The position numbers and the translations under genes were made by a program. From assembly GCA_946902875.1 (NCBI GenBank), contig OX336349.1, forward strand, positions 8,765,891 to 8,829,890: a DNA stretch of 64,000 bases, written 5' to 3'. Shown here piece by piece: positions 44,494 to 54,174 of the stretch. Position 1 is the stretch's first letter, and each line of letters opens with the position of its first letter. The notes beneath the pieces are model-generated. The model was given only the letters and a program-made list of their open reading frames with translations. It was not told where the DNA came from and made no database searches. This DNA is from Nematopogon swammerdamellus. Taxonomy: Eukaryota > Arthropoda > Insecta > Lepidoptera > Adelidae.

Positions 44494-44827
44494 TCTGGCG
44501 ACCAACGTGCGGCTCGGAACCTCATCGAAGTTCGTCATCACGAAGTACGGACGTGTGACAACGACGTCGGCGAAACCCGGGAAAGAAGAGAAGCAAGACG
44601 AGATGGCGGTGAATTTCACAAACGAACAATTTCAACAACTCCTGTCTACACTGGCGCACCACGTGAAGCACGAATCACCACCGAAGTCTATTATCACAAA
44701 ATACGGTAAAGTGACCACAACTCCGGTGAAATCACCTAAGGGATTTAAGGACAAGATGGCGGTTAACTTAACCAATGCCCAGTTTGAGCAACTCTTAAAC
44801 ACATTGGCTACCCGTAAATTTCATTGA
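44411..44827 (+). pseudogene. gag: gag start of the LTR element, with an internal duplication
   Basis: From 44602 the frame reads MAVNFTNEQFQQLLSTLA, then IITKYGKVTTTPVKS, then MAVNLTNAQFEQLLNTLA and stops at TGA. The block around M-A-V-N-x-T-N-x-Q-F occurs twice, 150 bp apart, as does ITKYGxVTTT. This resembles the N-terminal start of insect gypsy gag proteins but no nucleocapsid knuckle follows. The frame starts inside the LTR at 44411, so its own start is uncertain. Confidence 0.6.
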
Positions 44828-44840
44828 TAACCCAGACGAC

Positions 44841-45158
44841 ATGTACGAACTATATTCAGAGGACTATGCAATGTTCCCAAGTAGTCAGGAAACGCAGCAG
44901 GTGAGCGACGACCTTGAAGACCCAACAGCTTCCAGCACATTCCAGTCTACCGCAGTATCACCTGCCAAACGCCCTAAGATGCTGTTTGATGGATTTTCCC
45001 GAACAGACTTCATGTTTAGGGACGCACAGACCAACATTGACGCAGCACAGGTTAATTTGTCTCCCTATTCTATGGCACTGTTTCCTGATCCTGATATCGA
45101 CATCAGTGCTATCGACATCAATGTCAGCACCCTCAACGCAGACGAGAACAAGGTATAG
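44841..45158 (+). pseudogene. Unrecognised frame inside the LTR element
   Basis: 105 codons, acidic and Ser/Thr-rich (SSQETQQVSDDLEDPTASS; FPDPDIDISAIDINVSTLN). Not recognised as gag, protease or reverse transcriptase. It may be captured host sequence or an out-of-place element segment. Confidence 0.35.
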
Positions 45159-45180
45159 AATATATCTTGAGATATAGGAT

Positions 45181-45350
45181 ATAACAAGAAGCATTCAACG
45201 AACTGAAGCAACGCCGTACGTCCGCCCCTGTCCTCCAACAGGCGGACGAAGCCAAACCCTATGTAATCAACACTGACGCTAGCAGCTACGCCCTTGGGGC
45301 TGTTTTGGTCCAGGGGGAGGGCGAGAATGAACATCCTGTGGAATGCTGAC
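45181..45350 (+). pseudogene. pol: RNase H fragment of the gypsy polyprotein
   Basis: Reads AFNELKQRRTSAPVLQQADE, then PYVINTDASSYALGAVLVQG and HPVEC and a stop. A-F-x-x-L-K...S-A-P-V-L...T-D-A-S-x-x-x-x-G-A-V-L-x-Q is the junction of reverse transcriptase and RNase H in Ty3/gypsy elements; the T-D-A-S aspartate is catalytic. Most of pol, including the reverse transcriptase core and integrase catalytic core, is deleted. Confidence 0.8.
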
Positions 45351-45527
45351 ATCCCATCTGAACCTGTTCGGCCTCTGCGCAAGAGGGGAGGACCTAGGAA
45401 AGAAACGATGGCACAACCAACAGCTGCTTCAACAACTGCAGGTCACTAACCCAAGAAGATCTAGCCGCATCACTGTTCCTTTTTGCTGTCACCTCGCCGG
45501 GTCGTCTTTGGTTCCAGAGGGGGAGTC
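45351..45527 (+). pseudogene. Integrase C-terminal remnant and polypurine tract
   Basis: RPLRKRGGPRK resembles the basic R-x-x-R-x-R-x-P-R-K end of gypsy integrases. CCAGAGGGGGAGTC just before the right LTR is the polypurine tract. Confidence 0.6.
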
Positions 45528-45979
45528 TGTAACATTGATGCGCGCAGCCGCCACACGCGCGTGCCACCGCGCGCCGGTAGATGGCGCTGCTAGTAAATTC
45601 TGCGTGATTCCTACATCGCGCTAACCAAATGTTCAACCACTCACATTAAAAAGGAGTGCTAGCAACCATTGAGATATACAGTTTCAGTGTACTATATAGT
45701 TTGTCATATGTAGTTAGCCGGTCTCCAATAATTAATTAGGTTGCTAGGGCAAGTATCCAGGACTGCATCTCATGGTCGGTCCCTGGAAATTGCTCGACGC
45801 ACCTATTTAGGAGAAAAACGAGTACGAAGGCCTGAATCGCCACGGTGGTCGCCCTCCGGACAGTTTACATTACTTACATTACGTAAAAGTACATGTTACG
45901 GAACTTACGGAATATACGAGTCTGTTACTAAACATCAAGCCGTTTATTTTCACCCCGCCATCGAGTCCGCCTTGCTACA
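45528..45979 (+). mobile_element. Right LTR
   Basis: 452 bp, TGTAACATTGATGCG to CTTGCTACA, followed by ATCC: a 4-bp target duplication with the left flank. Extra ATTA and CTAAA-type indels relative to the left LTR. Confidence 0.92.
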
Positions 45980-46017
45980 ATCCTTATTACTTTAAGTGAG
46001 CTAAAATTGTGTCTATA

Positions 46018-46382
46018 TATAAGGTCTTTCAAAATTAGTTCAGAGTACGCTAAGGGGGGGCTCTGTTTTGGAAATAGATCACTTTTGAAGAACAAAGAAT
46101 TTTTTTTTTACAATTTTTTTTTTTTTAATTTATTTTACCAACTTACACGTGTGAGATCATAATGGTGGTGAAGACTTTTTTGTTACTGTTATGTATGAGT
46201 TATGAAACTGAATCGATTAGGCTATAAAAATCAACCACCTATTTTTTTATTTAAATACATAAAAACATATTTTACATAAAAAAAAGCCCAATGTCCAAAA
46301 AATTTTATATAGGTTTTACTCCCTATATGATACAGAACCCCGCCTTAGCGTACTCTGAACTAATTTTGAAAGACCTTATATA
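46018..46382. mobile_element. Inverted-repeat element A, about 365 bp
   Basis: Ends ATAAGGTCTTTCAAAATTAG, TTCAGAGTACGCTAAGG and their complement. About 37-bp arms, TATA repeats at both borders, no coding capacity. Confidence 0.85.
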
Positions 46383-46517
46383 TATATAATTGGTTTCTCG
46401 GAAACGGCTCTAACGATTTTGATGAAATTTTGTACTTAGATAATGTGATTTGTTTTAAGTTTATCTAGATAGGTGTAAACGCCGAGCGAAGCTCGGTCGC
46501 CCAGGTATTATATAATA

Positions 46518-46923
46518 TACACCGTGTCCCAAAACTCAACGTCAAGCGGGAACCAGGGAGTAGGCCAGTTTATGACTACACAGGGAAAAATAAGAAGAAA
46601 AAATCTGAGTCATAAATTTTTTTAGAAAAACATTTAATTGAATTTTTTTTTTGGTAAAACTACAGGCATATTGGTTTTTTTTTTGGGATACTGATCAATA
46701 GCAGAGTTATTTAGGCTACCAATAAATGTTTTTTTTTAACAATTATATTTGCAAATTTGTAGTCGTAGTAACTAAAAATTTAAATTTTCAACGTTTCTCA
46801 AAAAATGCTCATATCATAAAAAACAAATGACCCCCGATTTTTTTTTCTTATTTTTCCCTGGGTACTCATAAAATGGCCTACTCCCTGGTTCCCGCTTGAC
46901 GTTGAGTTTTGGGACACCCTGTA
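46518..46923. mobile_element. Inverted-repeat element B, mariner-like ends, 406 bp
   Basis: TACACCGTGTCCCAAAACTC, AACGTCAAGCGGGAACCAGG and GAGTAGGCCA pair with the right end, which reads CAGGGTGTCCC on the minus strand. Over 50-bp arms and TA at both edges. Confidence 0.88.
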
Positions 46924-47002
46924 TATAATAAAAATAAAAATAAACTTTTTAGAATATACTTGTCTTTAGTTACTATTGCTCAAACACAGTACTATGACAT
47001 CT

Positions 47003-50000
47003 TTAACAATAATTATTAGATTTTCTAGATTTATCAAGCTTTGAAAATTTTTGCAAAATTTTCTGCCCAATAGTAAGGTTTAGGTTATTCTTGTTCTTCT
47101 TCAAGTCGTAATTTGTCACACTGGATGTCACACTCGAGTCTTTGTTGTGGAGAATTTTCACCGAATTCGATTGCTTTTCGGCTCCACAAATGCTGCAACT
47201 AATGTTATGACATACATTCAAACCGCACCGAGAGCAGTTTGATACTCGTGCGTCAGAGTTGCGTTCGTCTGTCGTGTTCAGTGAGCGCTCCGAGTGTTGA
47301 TAAGTTGTGCCGCTAGTTTGAAGCACTTCCTGCACGATAGTCCCTCGCCTGTCCCGGTTGGCATTGCGGACGAAAGAGTCTGAAGCGGCGGACGAGGCTA
47401 TTGTGTTCTGCGTCGGGAACATTTTCCGATGAGAAAGAGGAGACAACTTTTCCGCCTCGCTCCCCTCAGAAGATAAACCTCCAAGCATGACGCGTCGAGT
47501 GATCTTCTTGATAAGCAGCGAGCGTTGCACCGTATAACTGGATTCGGATTTCAACGCAACGGCTCGACGTACCTTCGCTTTGGCCAACCTTGCCGCGCTT
47601 CTCGATCCGATCAGCCTATGGTTCCGAGGCAAGTCTATGAATTTCACGATCTCGTCGGCCTCCTGTTCCGGCGTCAGCTGCTGGTCGCGAAAGAACCCGT
47701 AGCCTTTTCGCAAATCACGGACACCTTCTACGAGTAACATTAGCAGGGTCGCCGCCACAAGGATCAGAGCAGTGACCGCTGCTATCGCTGCGGTTCCATC
47801 GGCGTAGGCGCTTCGTTTTCTCGGTCCGCCGACCACTCCGTATGTTATGACGTTTCTCGTGTGTCTGTTGGAATGCGCTCGGCAAGTATAGAATCCACGT
47901 AGCTTGTCACCGGCCGTTCCCGACAACCGCAAGACACGTCCATCGTCGTTAGATTTTAGAGCGTCAGCGTTTTGAATAATAGCCGTGTCGAGGCGTAGCC
48001 AGCGCGCGGCGTGCGGTGAGCGCGAGGATCTCGCGTGGAGACACGAGAGGTTTAGCCGCCTCGACTTCCCCCAGGATGTCTCGTGGTAAGATTCTGTTAC
48101 ACTTGCCGCACGCGAAGATATCCTCACCTTTCCATCTTTGTAGCGTTCTTCGGGATAAGTTATCAGATCTTGAAGGTCGTCATTCACACTCAGTGAAGCG
48201 ATAACACCGACAAAGCATATGAATCTGTCAACTGCTATCTGCTTCCTTATTTCGGCAGGTACACCACCGACAAACATTTCGTCGGAGCAGATAGGAAACA
48301 CTATAGGGTCTGTATGAACTGTTTCCGCGATACCTGGCATCGGATCGTCCTCTTCGGAGGAATCATCTTCACTGGTCACAGCAGTTACTTTATAGTCTTT
48401 GGTTATGTTTCTCTGTTTGTGATTATCTTTAATGGAAGACTTATGTCTTATGGGTACCCCTCGACGTCGACGAGAGCTGTCTGTACTTAGAACTACGTGC
48501 ATCCGTTCTACTCCATTTACAATTACTTCTAGGGTATTCGTATCAATTTTTTTAGCGAGAATTACTTCTAGCCAATGATCATTAAGGCAATCTTGTGCGT
48601 TAGACATACCGAAGTTAACCTCGCCAACTACAACGTGCACCTTCAATCTGCCATTTTGCAAAGAGAGAGAGAGCCAATTGTCTGCTCCGTTATCCCTCAT
48701 AAATAGTAGTGTTCCTGTTTCTTGCAGTGGTTTTACTATAATTTCAATTTTCCATTCGCCTCGGTCGTCAAAGCAAGGCACTCGTAAGTACTGATCATCA
48801 GCTAATACCTTATATCCTTCTTCCATACCGGCCTTCTCATACGCTACGTTAGCACTAGAGAATGGAGATATCGCCACATCTGCGGCCGATCTCTGTCTTT
48901 CATTTTTCAAGCTCAGAGGAGAAAAATTTACAATAATCTCTTGGATGTGACCTGTGAATTTCTCACCAACCCAAAGAGTGAGATCTTCCTCTGGTAGATT
49001 CGGCTCGCAAGGAAATTTCACTCCAATTGATGAATCCAAATCATCGACTCTCAGCATAGCTCGATCATGAGTGATGGACAGCAAAATCGTATGCCACTGA
49101 GCCGGCACCAGCTGCGCCGAATGGAGCGGTGGAAGAATGCACGAGCCGACCAAATCCTTTGCCTCGACACTGACTCGCCAACCTCGAAGATTCACACGAA
49201 CGAGAGCCCCGCTCTCTGCACCTCGGCGGATCAAAGTACCGAACGGCGAAAGCGGCAGAAAGCGTATGTATAGGTGAAACAGCGACGATCTTCGAGTGGT
49301 GCTCGAGTACTGGAGAATCCCAACGCCGTTTAAGATGGCGACAGTATGAGCGCGAGCACTACATGGAGCTAGATAGCATGATTCGGTATCGGTGACAGGT
49401 CCAGAGCAAGTTACTCCTCCACCAGCCGGTACGGGGCGCGTGCAGGAACGCGATCGCGTCCTGCGACCGGCGCCACATGTGCGCGTGCACGGCGCCCAAC
49501 CTCCCCAGCCGGACCAGGCGCCGTCCATGGTGCACACCAAGCTGACACACTGTTCGAGTTGATCGTGCTGTCCGCGGCAGTGAGTTCCCCAGGCGACCAC
49601 GTGACCTCTATCGAGCCGCTCGTGACACGCGCGACGTCGCCGCCTTACTCCCGTTCCGCAAGCCTCTGAGCACACCGACCAGGAACTCCACTCGCCCCAA
49701 CTTCCACTTTCGTCTAAATTGGAGCCTTCATTGACCGCACAGTTGTCCCCCATGCACTTTTCTGCTTGAAGCGCGTCTCCTTCGCACAGAAGATTGGAGG
49801 CGGAGGGCGGCGGAGAGTCGCAGCGCCGCAACCGCCAGCGGACGCCCGCTCCGCATCGGGCGCCGCACGCCGACCAATCTCCCCACGAGGCCCAGGCGCC
49901 AGCCGTGGGGCAGCCGACATTGTGTTTGACGCACTGCAAAGCGTTCCAGATGGTGTCCGCCCCGAGCTTCCACGTATTGTCGCCGGCGAGGGCGGCCTCG

Positions 50001-50446
50001 ATGGCTGCATACGGGCATTCGAAATGGAGGCAGCGCTCCGTGAGCGCAGGCACGGCTTGGAGTTCTCTGAAGCACGAGCTGCGAGCAGGGTCGCCGGACA
50101 CCAGCACCCGAAAGTCGTCCACTGTGCAGTTGGTGATGTAGCAGGTTTCGTCTTGTTCTGCGGGTCCAATGCAGGGTGCGCCGCCCTTGGAGGGAGGCGG
50201 GCTGCTGCACTCCCTGGTGCGCCGACGAGTGCCGGTTCCGTCGCAAGGTCCACGACAGGGCTCCCAGCCACCCCAGGAGGCCCAGTTGCCGTCCACCGGA
50301 CATTCGGTATCTGTTATTACACCGAGCTGACACTCCACGAGCCACATATCTTGATCTGGTTGATGTTTGGGCTTTTTTGCTTCCACATGTTTTCTTTCCA
50401 ACCACCAAGTTAATCCGACGAGTATGATATGAGTTTTTGATAACAT
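47003..50446 (-). CDS. Transmembrane protein with thrombospondin type-1, laminin-G and Ig-like domains
   Basis: A single uninterrupted frame of 1147 codons. N-terminal hydrophobic stretch (HIILVGLTWWL, residues 6-16) may be a signal peptide. Thrombospondin type-1 repeats: 53-107 (WASWGGWEPCRGPC), 184-236 (WASWGDWSACGARC), 250-305 (WGEWSSWSVCSEAC) and 310-362 (WSGWGGWAPCTRTC); a Cys-rich insert at 108-180. Two laminin-G-like domains follow, about 370-510 and 545-760, the second with a polar insert holding RRRRG (660-663). Ig-like domain about 770-870 (LNLSC, ARWLRL, GFYTC). Transmembrane helix 885-908. Cytoplasmic tail to 1147 with a Cys cluster at 1071-1087. Type I surface protein, perhaps in adhesion or guidance; no named orthologue assigned. 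The coding strand is GC-richer than its flanks. Confidence 0.93.
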   Translation of the reverse strand: MLSKTHIILVGLTWWLERKHVEAKKPKHQPDQDMWLVECQLGVITDTECPVDGNWASWGGWEPCRGPCDGTGTRRRTRECSSPPPSKGGAPCIGPAEQDETCYITNCTVDDFRVLVSGDPARSSCFRELQAVPALTERCLHFECPYAAIEAALAGDNTWKLGADTIWNALQCVKHNVGCPTAGAWASWGDWSACGARCGAGVRWRLRRCDSPPPSASNLLCEGDALQAEKCMGDNCAVNEGSNLDESGSWGEWSSWSVCSEACGTGVRRRRRACHERLDRGHVVAWGTHCRGQHDQLEQCVSLVCTMDGAWSGWGGWAPCTRTCGAGRRTRSRSCTRPVPAGGGVTCSGPVTDTESCYLAPCSARAHTVAILNGVGILQYSSTTRRSSLFHLYIRFLPLSPFGTLIRRGAESGALVRVNLRGWRVSVEAKDLVGSCILPPLHSAQLVPAQWHTILLSITHDRAMLRVDDLDSSIGVKFPCEPNLPEEDLTLWVGEKFTGHIQEIIVNFSPLSLKNERQRSAADVAISPFSSANVAYEKAGMEEGYKVLADDQYLRVPCFDDRGEWKIEIIVKPLQETGTLLFMRDNGADNWLSLSLQNGRLKVHVVVGEVNFGMSNAQDCLNDHWLEVILAKKIDTNTLEVIVNGVERMHVVLSTDSSRRRRGVPIRHKSSIKDNHKQRNITKDYKVTAVTSEDDSSEEDDPMPGIAETVHTDPIVFPICSDEMFVGGVPAEIRKQIAVDRFICFVGVIASLSVNDDLQDLITYPEERYKDGKVRISSRAASVTESYHETSWGKSRRLNLSCLHARSSRSPHAARWLRLDTAIIQNADALKSNDDGRVLRLSGTAGDKLRGFYTCRAHSNRHTRNVITYGVVGGPRKRSAYADGTAAIAAVTALILVAATLLMLLVEGVRDLRKGYGFFRDQQLTPEQEADEIVKFIDLPRNHRLIGSRSAARLAKAKVRRAVALKSESSYTVQRSLLIKKITRRVMLGGLSSEGSEAEKLSPLSHRKMFPTQNTIASSAASDSFVRNANRDRRGTIVQEVLQTSGTTYQHSERSLNTTDERNSDARVSNCSRCGLNVCHNISCSICGAEKQSNSVKILHNKDSSVTSSVTNYDLKKNKNNLNLTIGQKILQKFSKLDKSRKSNNYC

Positions 50447-50470
50447 TGTCTTCAGATTAATACTGTGGAT
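50447..50470 (-). promoter_or_regulatory. Possible splice acceptor in the 5' UTR of the thrombospondin-domain gene
   Basis: Just upstream of the ATG, the minus strand reads TTATTAATCCACAG then TATTAATCTGAAGACAATG. The CACAG could be the acceptor of a non-coding first exon. Weak pyrimidine tract. Confidence 0.25.
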
Positions 50471-50849
50471 TAATAATAAGATTGATTACTGACAGCCATA
50501 AGATACCAAAGAGAACATAAACATCAATAAACACTGCGCTTTGCTGATAAATATGTCACTCACAAACTATTATAATTTTGTTGTCTTTCGGAAAGGCACC
50601 GTACAGCCCAAGTCTTTTGTTTTTTATCGTTATGTTTTCATTTCGTGAATTCCATAATGTTGAAATATTAATGAGAAATCCTATGTATTTCGTGGCCTTC
50701 ATATTATTAATTATCTTTGAAAATCAATTTGCTTTTTGTGCCATGAAAAAATTTTTGTATTTACATAGGTATATATATTAAGGTGTTTCTTTATTAGCTG
50801 TAATTTTTTTGGAATGGTGCATATCCACCATAGTAAAGAAGTTAAGCAA

Positions 50850-50925
50850 AAAAAAAAACGGCCAAGTGCGAGCCGAACTTGCGCACCGAGGGTAATTACC
50901 ACCACGTAATTTGCCGGTTTTTATT
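50850..50925 (+). mobile_element. Repeat family R head fragment
   Basis: A11 then CGGCCAAGTGCGAGCCGAAC and TTGCGCACCGAGGG. Rest lost. Confidence 0.65.
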
Positions 50926-51004
50926 TTGTTGTTTTACTTTGGAGTTTGCACTATAAATACACCAAGATTAACGCTTTATAATCAGTCCTTCGTACCCTCC
51001 CTCG

Positions 51005-51390
51005 CGATGTTTTTTTATGTTATCCCGTATGGGTGGCTCAGTCGGAAGGGGTCAAACAAATCACATGCTCCGACCAGCCAATATCACCTCCGAGAATGTA
51101 GGTGCCATACCGGAGATTTCCCTGGATTGCTGGCTATACTGGACTAGAGGAGAACACAACCGAGGCTGCTATGCGGTCATCTTACATACAGTACGGTGGT
51201 ACCACCTAGTCAGGGGCAAGGGAAGGGACCTACAGTTTTACACCACCGGTTCCGAACGGTGAAGCAGCAGTTATGCTCGTAAATTTTTTCGTCATAAAAT
51301 GCTCATTGTTACGTCGCCGACCGGATTCGAACGTATGACCTCTCGCATGAGAAGCCGACGCCCAGATCACTCAGCCACCCGCATCGTTAC
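51005..51390 (-). mobile_element. SINE-C, near full length
   Basis: Minus-strand sense: tRNA-like head at 51388-51305 (GGGTGGCTGAGTGATCTGG, then AGGTCATACGTTCGAATCCG), body with CCGTACTGTATGTAAGATG, and the A-tail at 51010. A-box and B-box spacing fits a tRNA-derived SINE with a Ser/Leu-like long arm. Confidence 0.8.
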
Positions 51391-51844
51391 GTTTGAATCA
51401 GTGTCCAGTCAAAAAAAGTGGGTATTTCCACGATTTAATCTTAGATTAAATCCACTGGCCTAATTCTTCTATGAATGTCTCCGTCTAAAGCAAGAAGGTA
51501 TTTTAAAATGCACCGTATGCCATTCATTAGTATACGTAATTTGAATGAATAGAGAAATCTGTTGAATTTGACATGATGTTTTCTAAATCAATAGCCTGAA
51601 TGAGTCAGGGCGAGTCTTGTCACGATTTCCAAGTCACGCGACAGTACGTGATACGTCACATCTCGTCACGTTCGTGTCGTCACGTTTGTGTTAACGTGGG
51701 CATTCAGTTTCACATTTCACTGCGGTTAGGAACTGATTTGTTTATAATATTTTGTTTGTATGAAAAATTGAGAAATATTTTTTGAGTTTTTAGCAAAGTT
51801 TTAAAGGAAAGATTGTTTTAATACTGATATGTGCTTTTGAATGA

Positions 51845-51910
51845 AAAAAAAAAAACAGCTGTCAAGTGCGATTTTTACTTGCGTGCAAAGGGTTCCGTAC
51901 CATTCCGTAA
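51845..51910 (+). mobile_element. Repeat family R head fragment
   Basis: A12 then CAGCTGTCAAGTGCGATTTT, CAAAGGGTTCCGTACC. Diverged. A run of 19 G at 51987-52005 follows in the next segment. Confidence 0.55.
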
Positions 51911-52044
51911 ACTACAAAAGAGGTCCTATACACACAATTTTTTTAAATTTTAGACTGTAGTTTTAGAGATAAGGGGGATGAGGGCCGGGGGGGGGGGGGG
52001 GGGGGCGGGGAGGGTGTTCGTTCATTTACGCTATACGCCTGTGA

Positions 52045-52365
52045 TTAAAATAAAAATCTGTTAAGTGCGAGTTTTACTCGCGCACGGAGGTTCCCGTATC
52101 TATCCGCTATTATCCGCCTATCTTTTGTCTTTCAACAATGCAATGCATAAAAGCCTATGGCGCGATTTTTCTTATTTGTTGTTATATCCGCCATAGTAAC
52201 ACATATTCTGTGAAAATTATTACTACGCTACCTATTACGGTTCAAGAGATTCAGCCCTCGGACAGACGGACGGACGGACGGACGGACGGACGGGCGGACG
52301 GCGGCGGAGGCTTAATAATAGGCTTCCGTACGTACGGGATACGGAAAACTAAAAAGTGGAAACTT
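52045..52365 (+). mobile_element. Repeat family R, complete copy
   Basis: AAGTGCGAGTTTTACTCGCG, ATATCCGCCATAGTAACACA, ACCTATTACGGTTCAAGAG, then (ACGG)n and GTACGGGATACGGAAAAC. About 320 bp. Confidence 0.75.
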
Positions 52366-52699
52366 AATTTGTTTTGCGAAAAAATACCGTTTATGTCGCA
52401 TTAAAACATTCGTTTGTTTGAAGTCACATTGCGTTCGGTCGTGTTCGGGTTCCGCGAAAACGGACGATGTAACCGTGCGAGTAGAGTATTTCCAAACTAT
52501 TTACCCATAAGGCATCTATGGCTAATGAACACGGCCTAATTGCGGGAAGGGAAACTATTTAGGTTCCCCGTATCGTAATTACCTAGAAATTTCACCTATC
52601 AATTTAAATATAGGTATAAACAATTTAAATTTAAATATAGAAATTTAAATATAGGTACTATCAATTTAAATATAGAAATTTTAATATAGGTACTCTTAT

Positions 52700-52996
52700 G
52701 TAGTTGTGCACAAAACTATTCATTTTCCTCAAAAGGTCATAAATTTGGAGTTAAAGTTAAATGTCTGAACAGCCAAAATTTAAATTTTTCGCGTGACTTT
52801 TTGGTCACCGCTCAAGCCACCGATAACGTAGCATTGTGATTGATAGCTTAAAATCATGGTGAGAAGTAACGAAATGTAACAGTGAAAACCGTATGTAAAT
52901 CGATTAAGTGGTTTTCGAGTTATAAGAACATTTCATATATCACGTTCATCATCACGTACGTTACACAGTCGGTTGCCCGTAGAAATTTCGCTTTAT
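52700..52996 (+). mobile_element. Repeat W 3' part
   Basis: ATGTCTGAACAGCCAAAATT, TGAAAACCGTATGTAAATCG, CGGTTGCCCGTAGAAATTTC. SINE-A is inserted at its end in the same arrangement as at 61.44 kb. Confidence 0.7.
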
Positions 52997-52998
52997 TT

Positions 52999-53243
52999 AT
53001 TGTCAGCCTCGGTAGCTCGGCGTCAGTACTTGGATGGGTGACCGCCCGGCTCGACCCTTGGAGGCTGACCGTGGCTTGGATTCCACGTAAAACTGTAGGT
53101 CCCTTCAGGGGTTTATACCGCCCTGGTTGGTACCAACGCAATGAATGAAACGTCGGTCGAAACGGCTATGTAATTACGGTTCGTGTTTTCCGTCCAGTAG
53201 CCGACATGAAATTAAGGGAAGCACTGACATCGCACTCTTGGCA
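52999..53243 (+). mobile_element. SINE-A with internal deletions
   Basis: GTCAGCCTCGGTAGCTCGG, CGTCAGTACTTGGATGGGTG, GGAGGCTGACCGTGG, then a shortened body. The A-tail is missing; the tail motif merges into the tandem array to the right. Confidence 0.8.
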
Positions 53244-54153
53244 CTGACATGGCACTGGCATGGCCTCTTCCTGAACGCAGCTCAGCCTTCGGCCTCACCC
53301 ATAGTTTCTACTTACTTTCACCGACTGACATGGTACTGGCATGGCCTCTTCCTGAACGAAGCTCAGCCTTCGGCCTCACCCATAGTTTCTACTTACTTTC
53401 ACCGAGAAAGTTTATAATCTTCCTAAACGCAGCTCGGCCTTCGGCCTGGCCCTCACTTACTTACTTTCTTCGAGAAGGTTCATGGTCTTCCTGAACGTAG
53501 CTCGGCCTTCGGCCTCGCCCTCAGTTACTTTCTTCGAGAAAGTTTATCGTCTTCTTGAACGCAGCTCGGCCTTCGGCCTCGCCCTTTGTTACTAACTTTC
53601 TTCGAGAAGGTTTATAGTCTTCCTGAACGAAGCTCGGCCTTCGGCCTCGCCCTTAATTGCTTACTTTCTTAGATAAGTTTTCTAATATAAATAAATAAAT
53701 AAAAAAAAAAAAAAAAAAAGTTTTATTATCTTCCTTTTCTTCGTCGCCCTCAGTTGCGTACTTTCTTCGAGAAGGTTTATGATCTTCCTGAATGTAGCTC
53801 GGCCTTCGGCCTCGCCCTTAATTGCTTACTTTCTTAGATAAGTTTTATCGTCTTCCTGAACGCAGCTCGGCCTTCGGCCTCGCCCTTTGTTACTTACTTT
53901 CTTCGAGAACGTTTATAGTCTTCCTGGAGGCAGGTCGGCCTTCGGCCTCGCCCTCAGTTACTCACTTTCTTCGAGAACGTTTATAGTCTTCCTGAACGCA
54001 GCTCGGTCTTCGGCCTCGCCCTTAATTACTTACTTTCTTAGAGACGGTTTGTCGACTTCCTGAACGCAGCTCGGCCTTCGGCCTCGCCCATAGTTACTTA
54101 CTGTCTTCTTTGAAATACGAATTTCACGCGAGCGGAGCCGCGGGCTCAGCTAG
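53244..54153 (+). repeat. Second tandem array with a Helitron-type 3' end
   Basis: About 12 units with GCTCGGCCTTCGGCCTCG and TTACTTACTTTCTTCGAGAA, in one orientation. The first two units also contain GACATGGCACTGGCATGG-like SINE-A-tail text. An A-rich insertion lies near 53690-53740. The right end is GGAGCCGCGGGCTCAGCTAG before T. Confidence 0.88.
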
Positions 54154-54174
54154 TACGTACATAAATGGATGAAA

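Noticed and set aside
49766..50413. 215-codon plus-strand frame opposite the thrombospondin-domain gene
   Set aside because: Antisense shadow of a GC-rich coding region; the minus frame has clear Cys/Trp domain patterns and the plus frame none.
51300..51390. tRNA gene
   Set aside because: Has A- and B-box-like motifs on the minus strand, but the acceptor stem does not close and the sequence continues into a SINE-C body with an A-tail.
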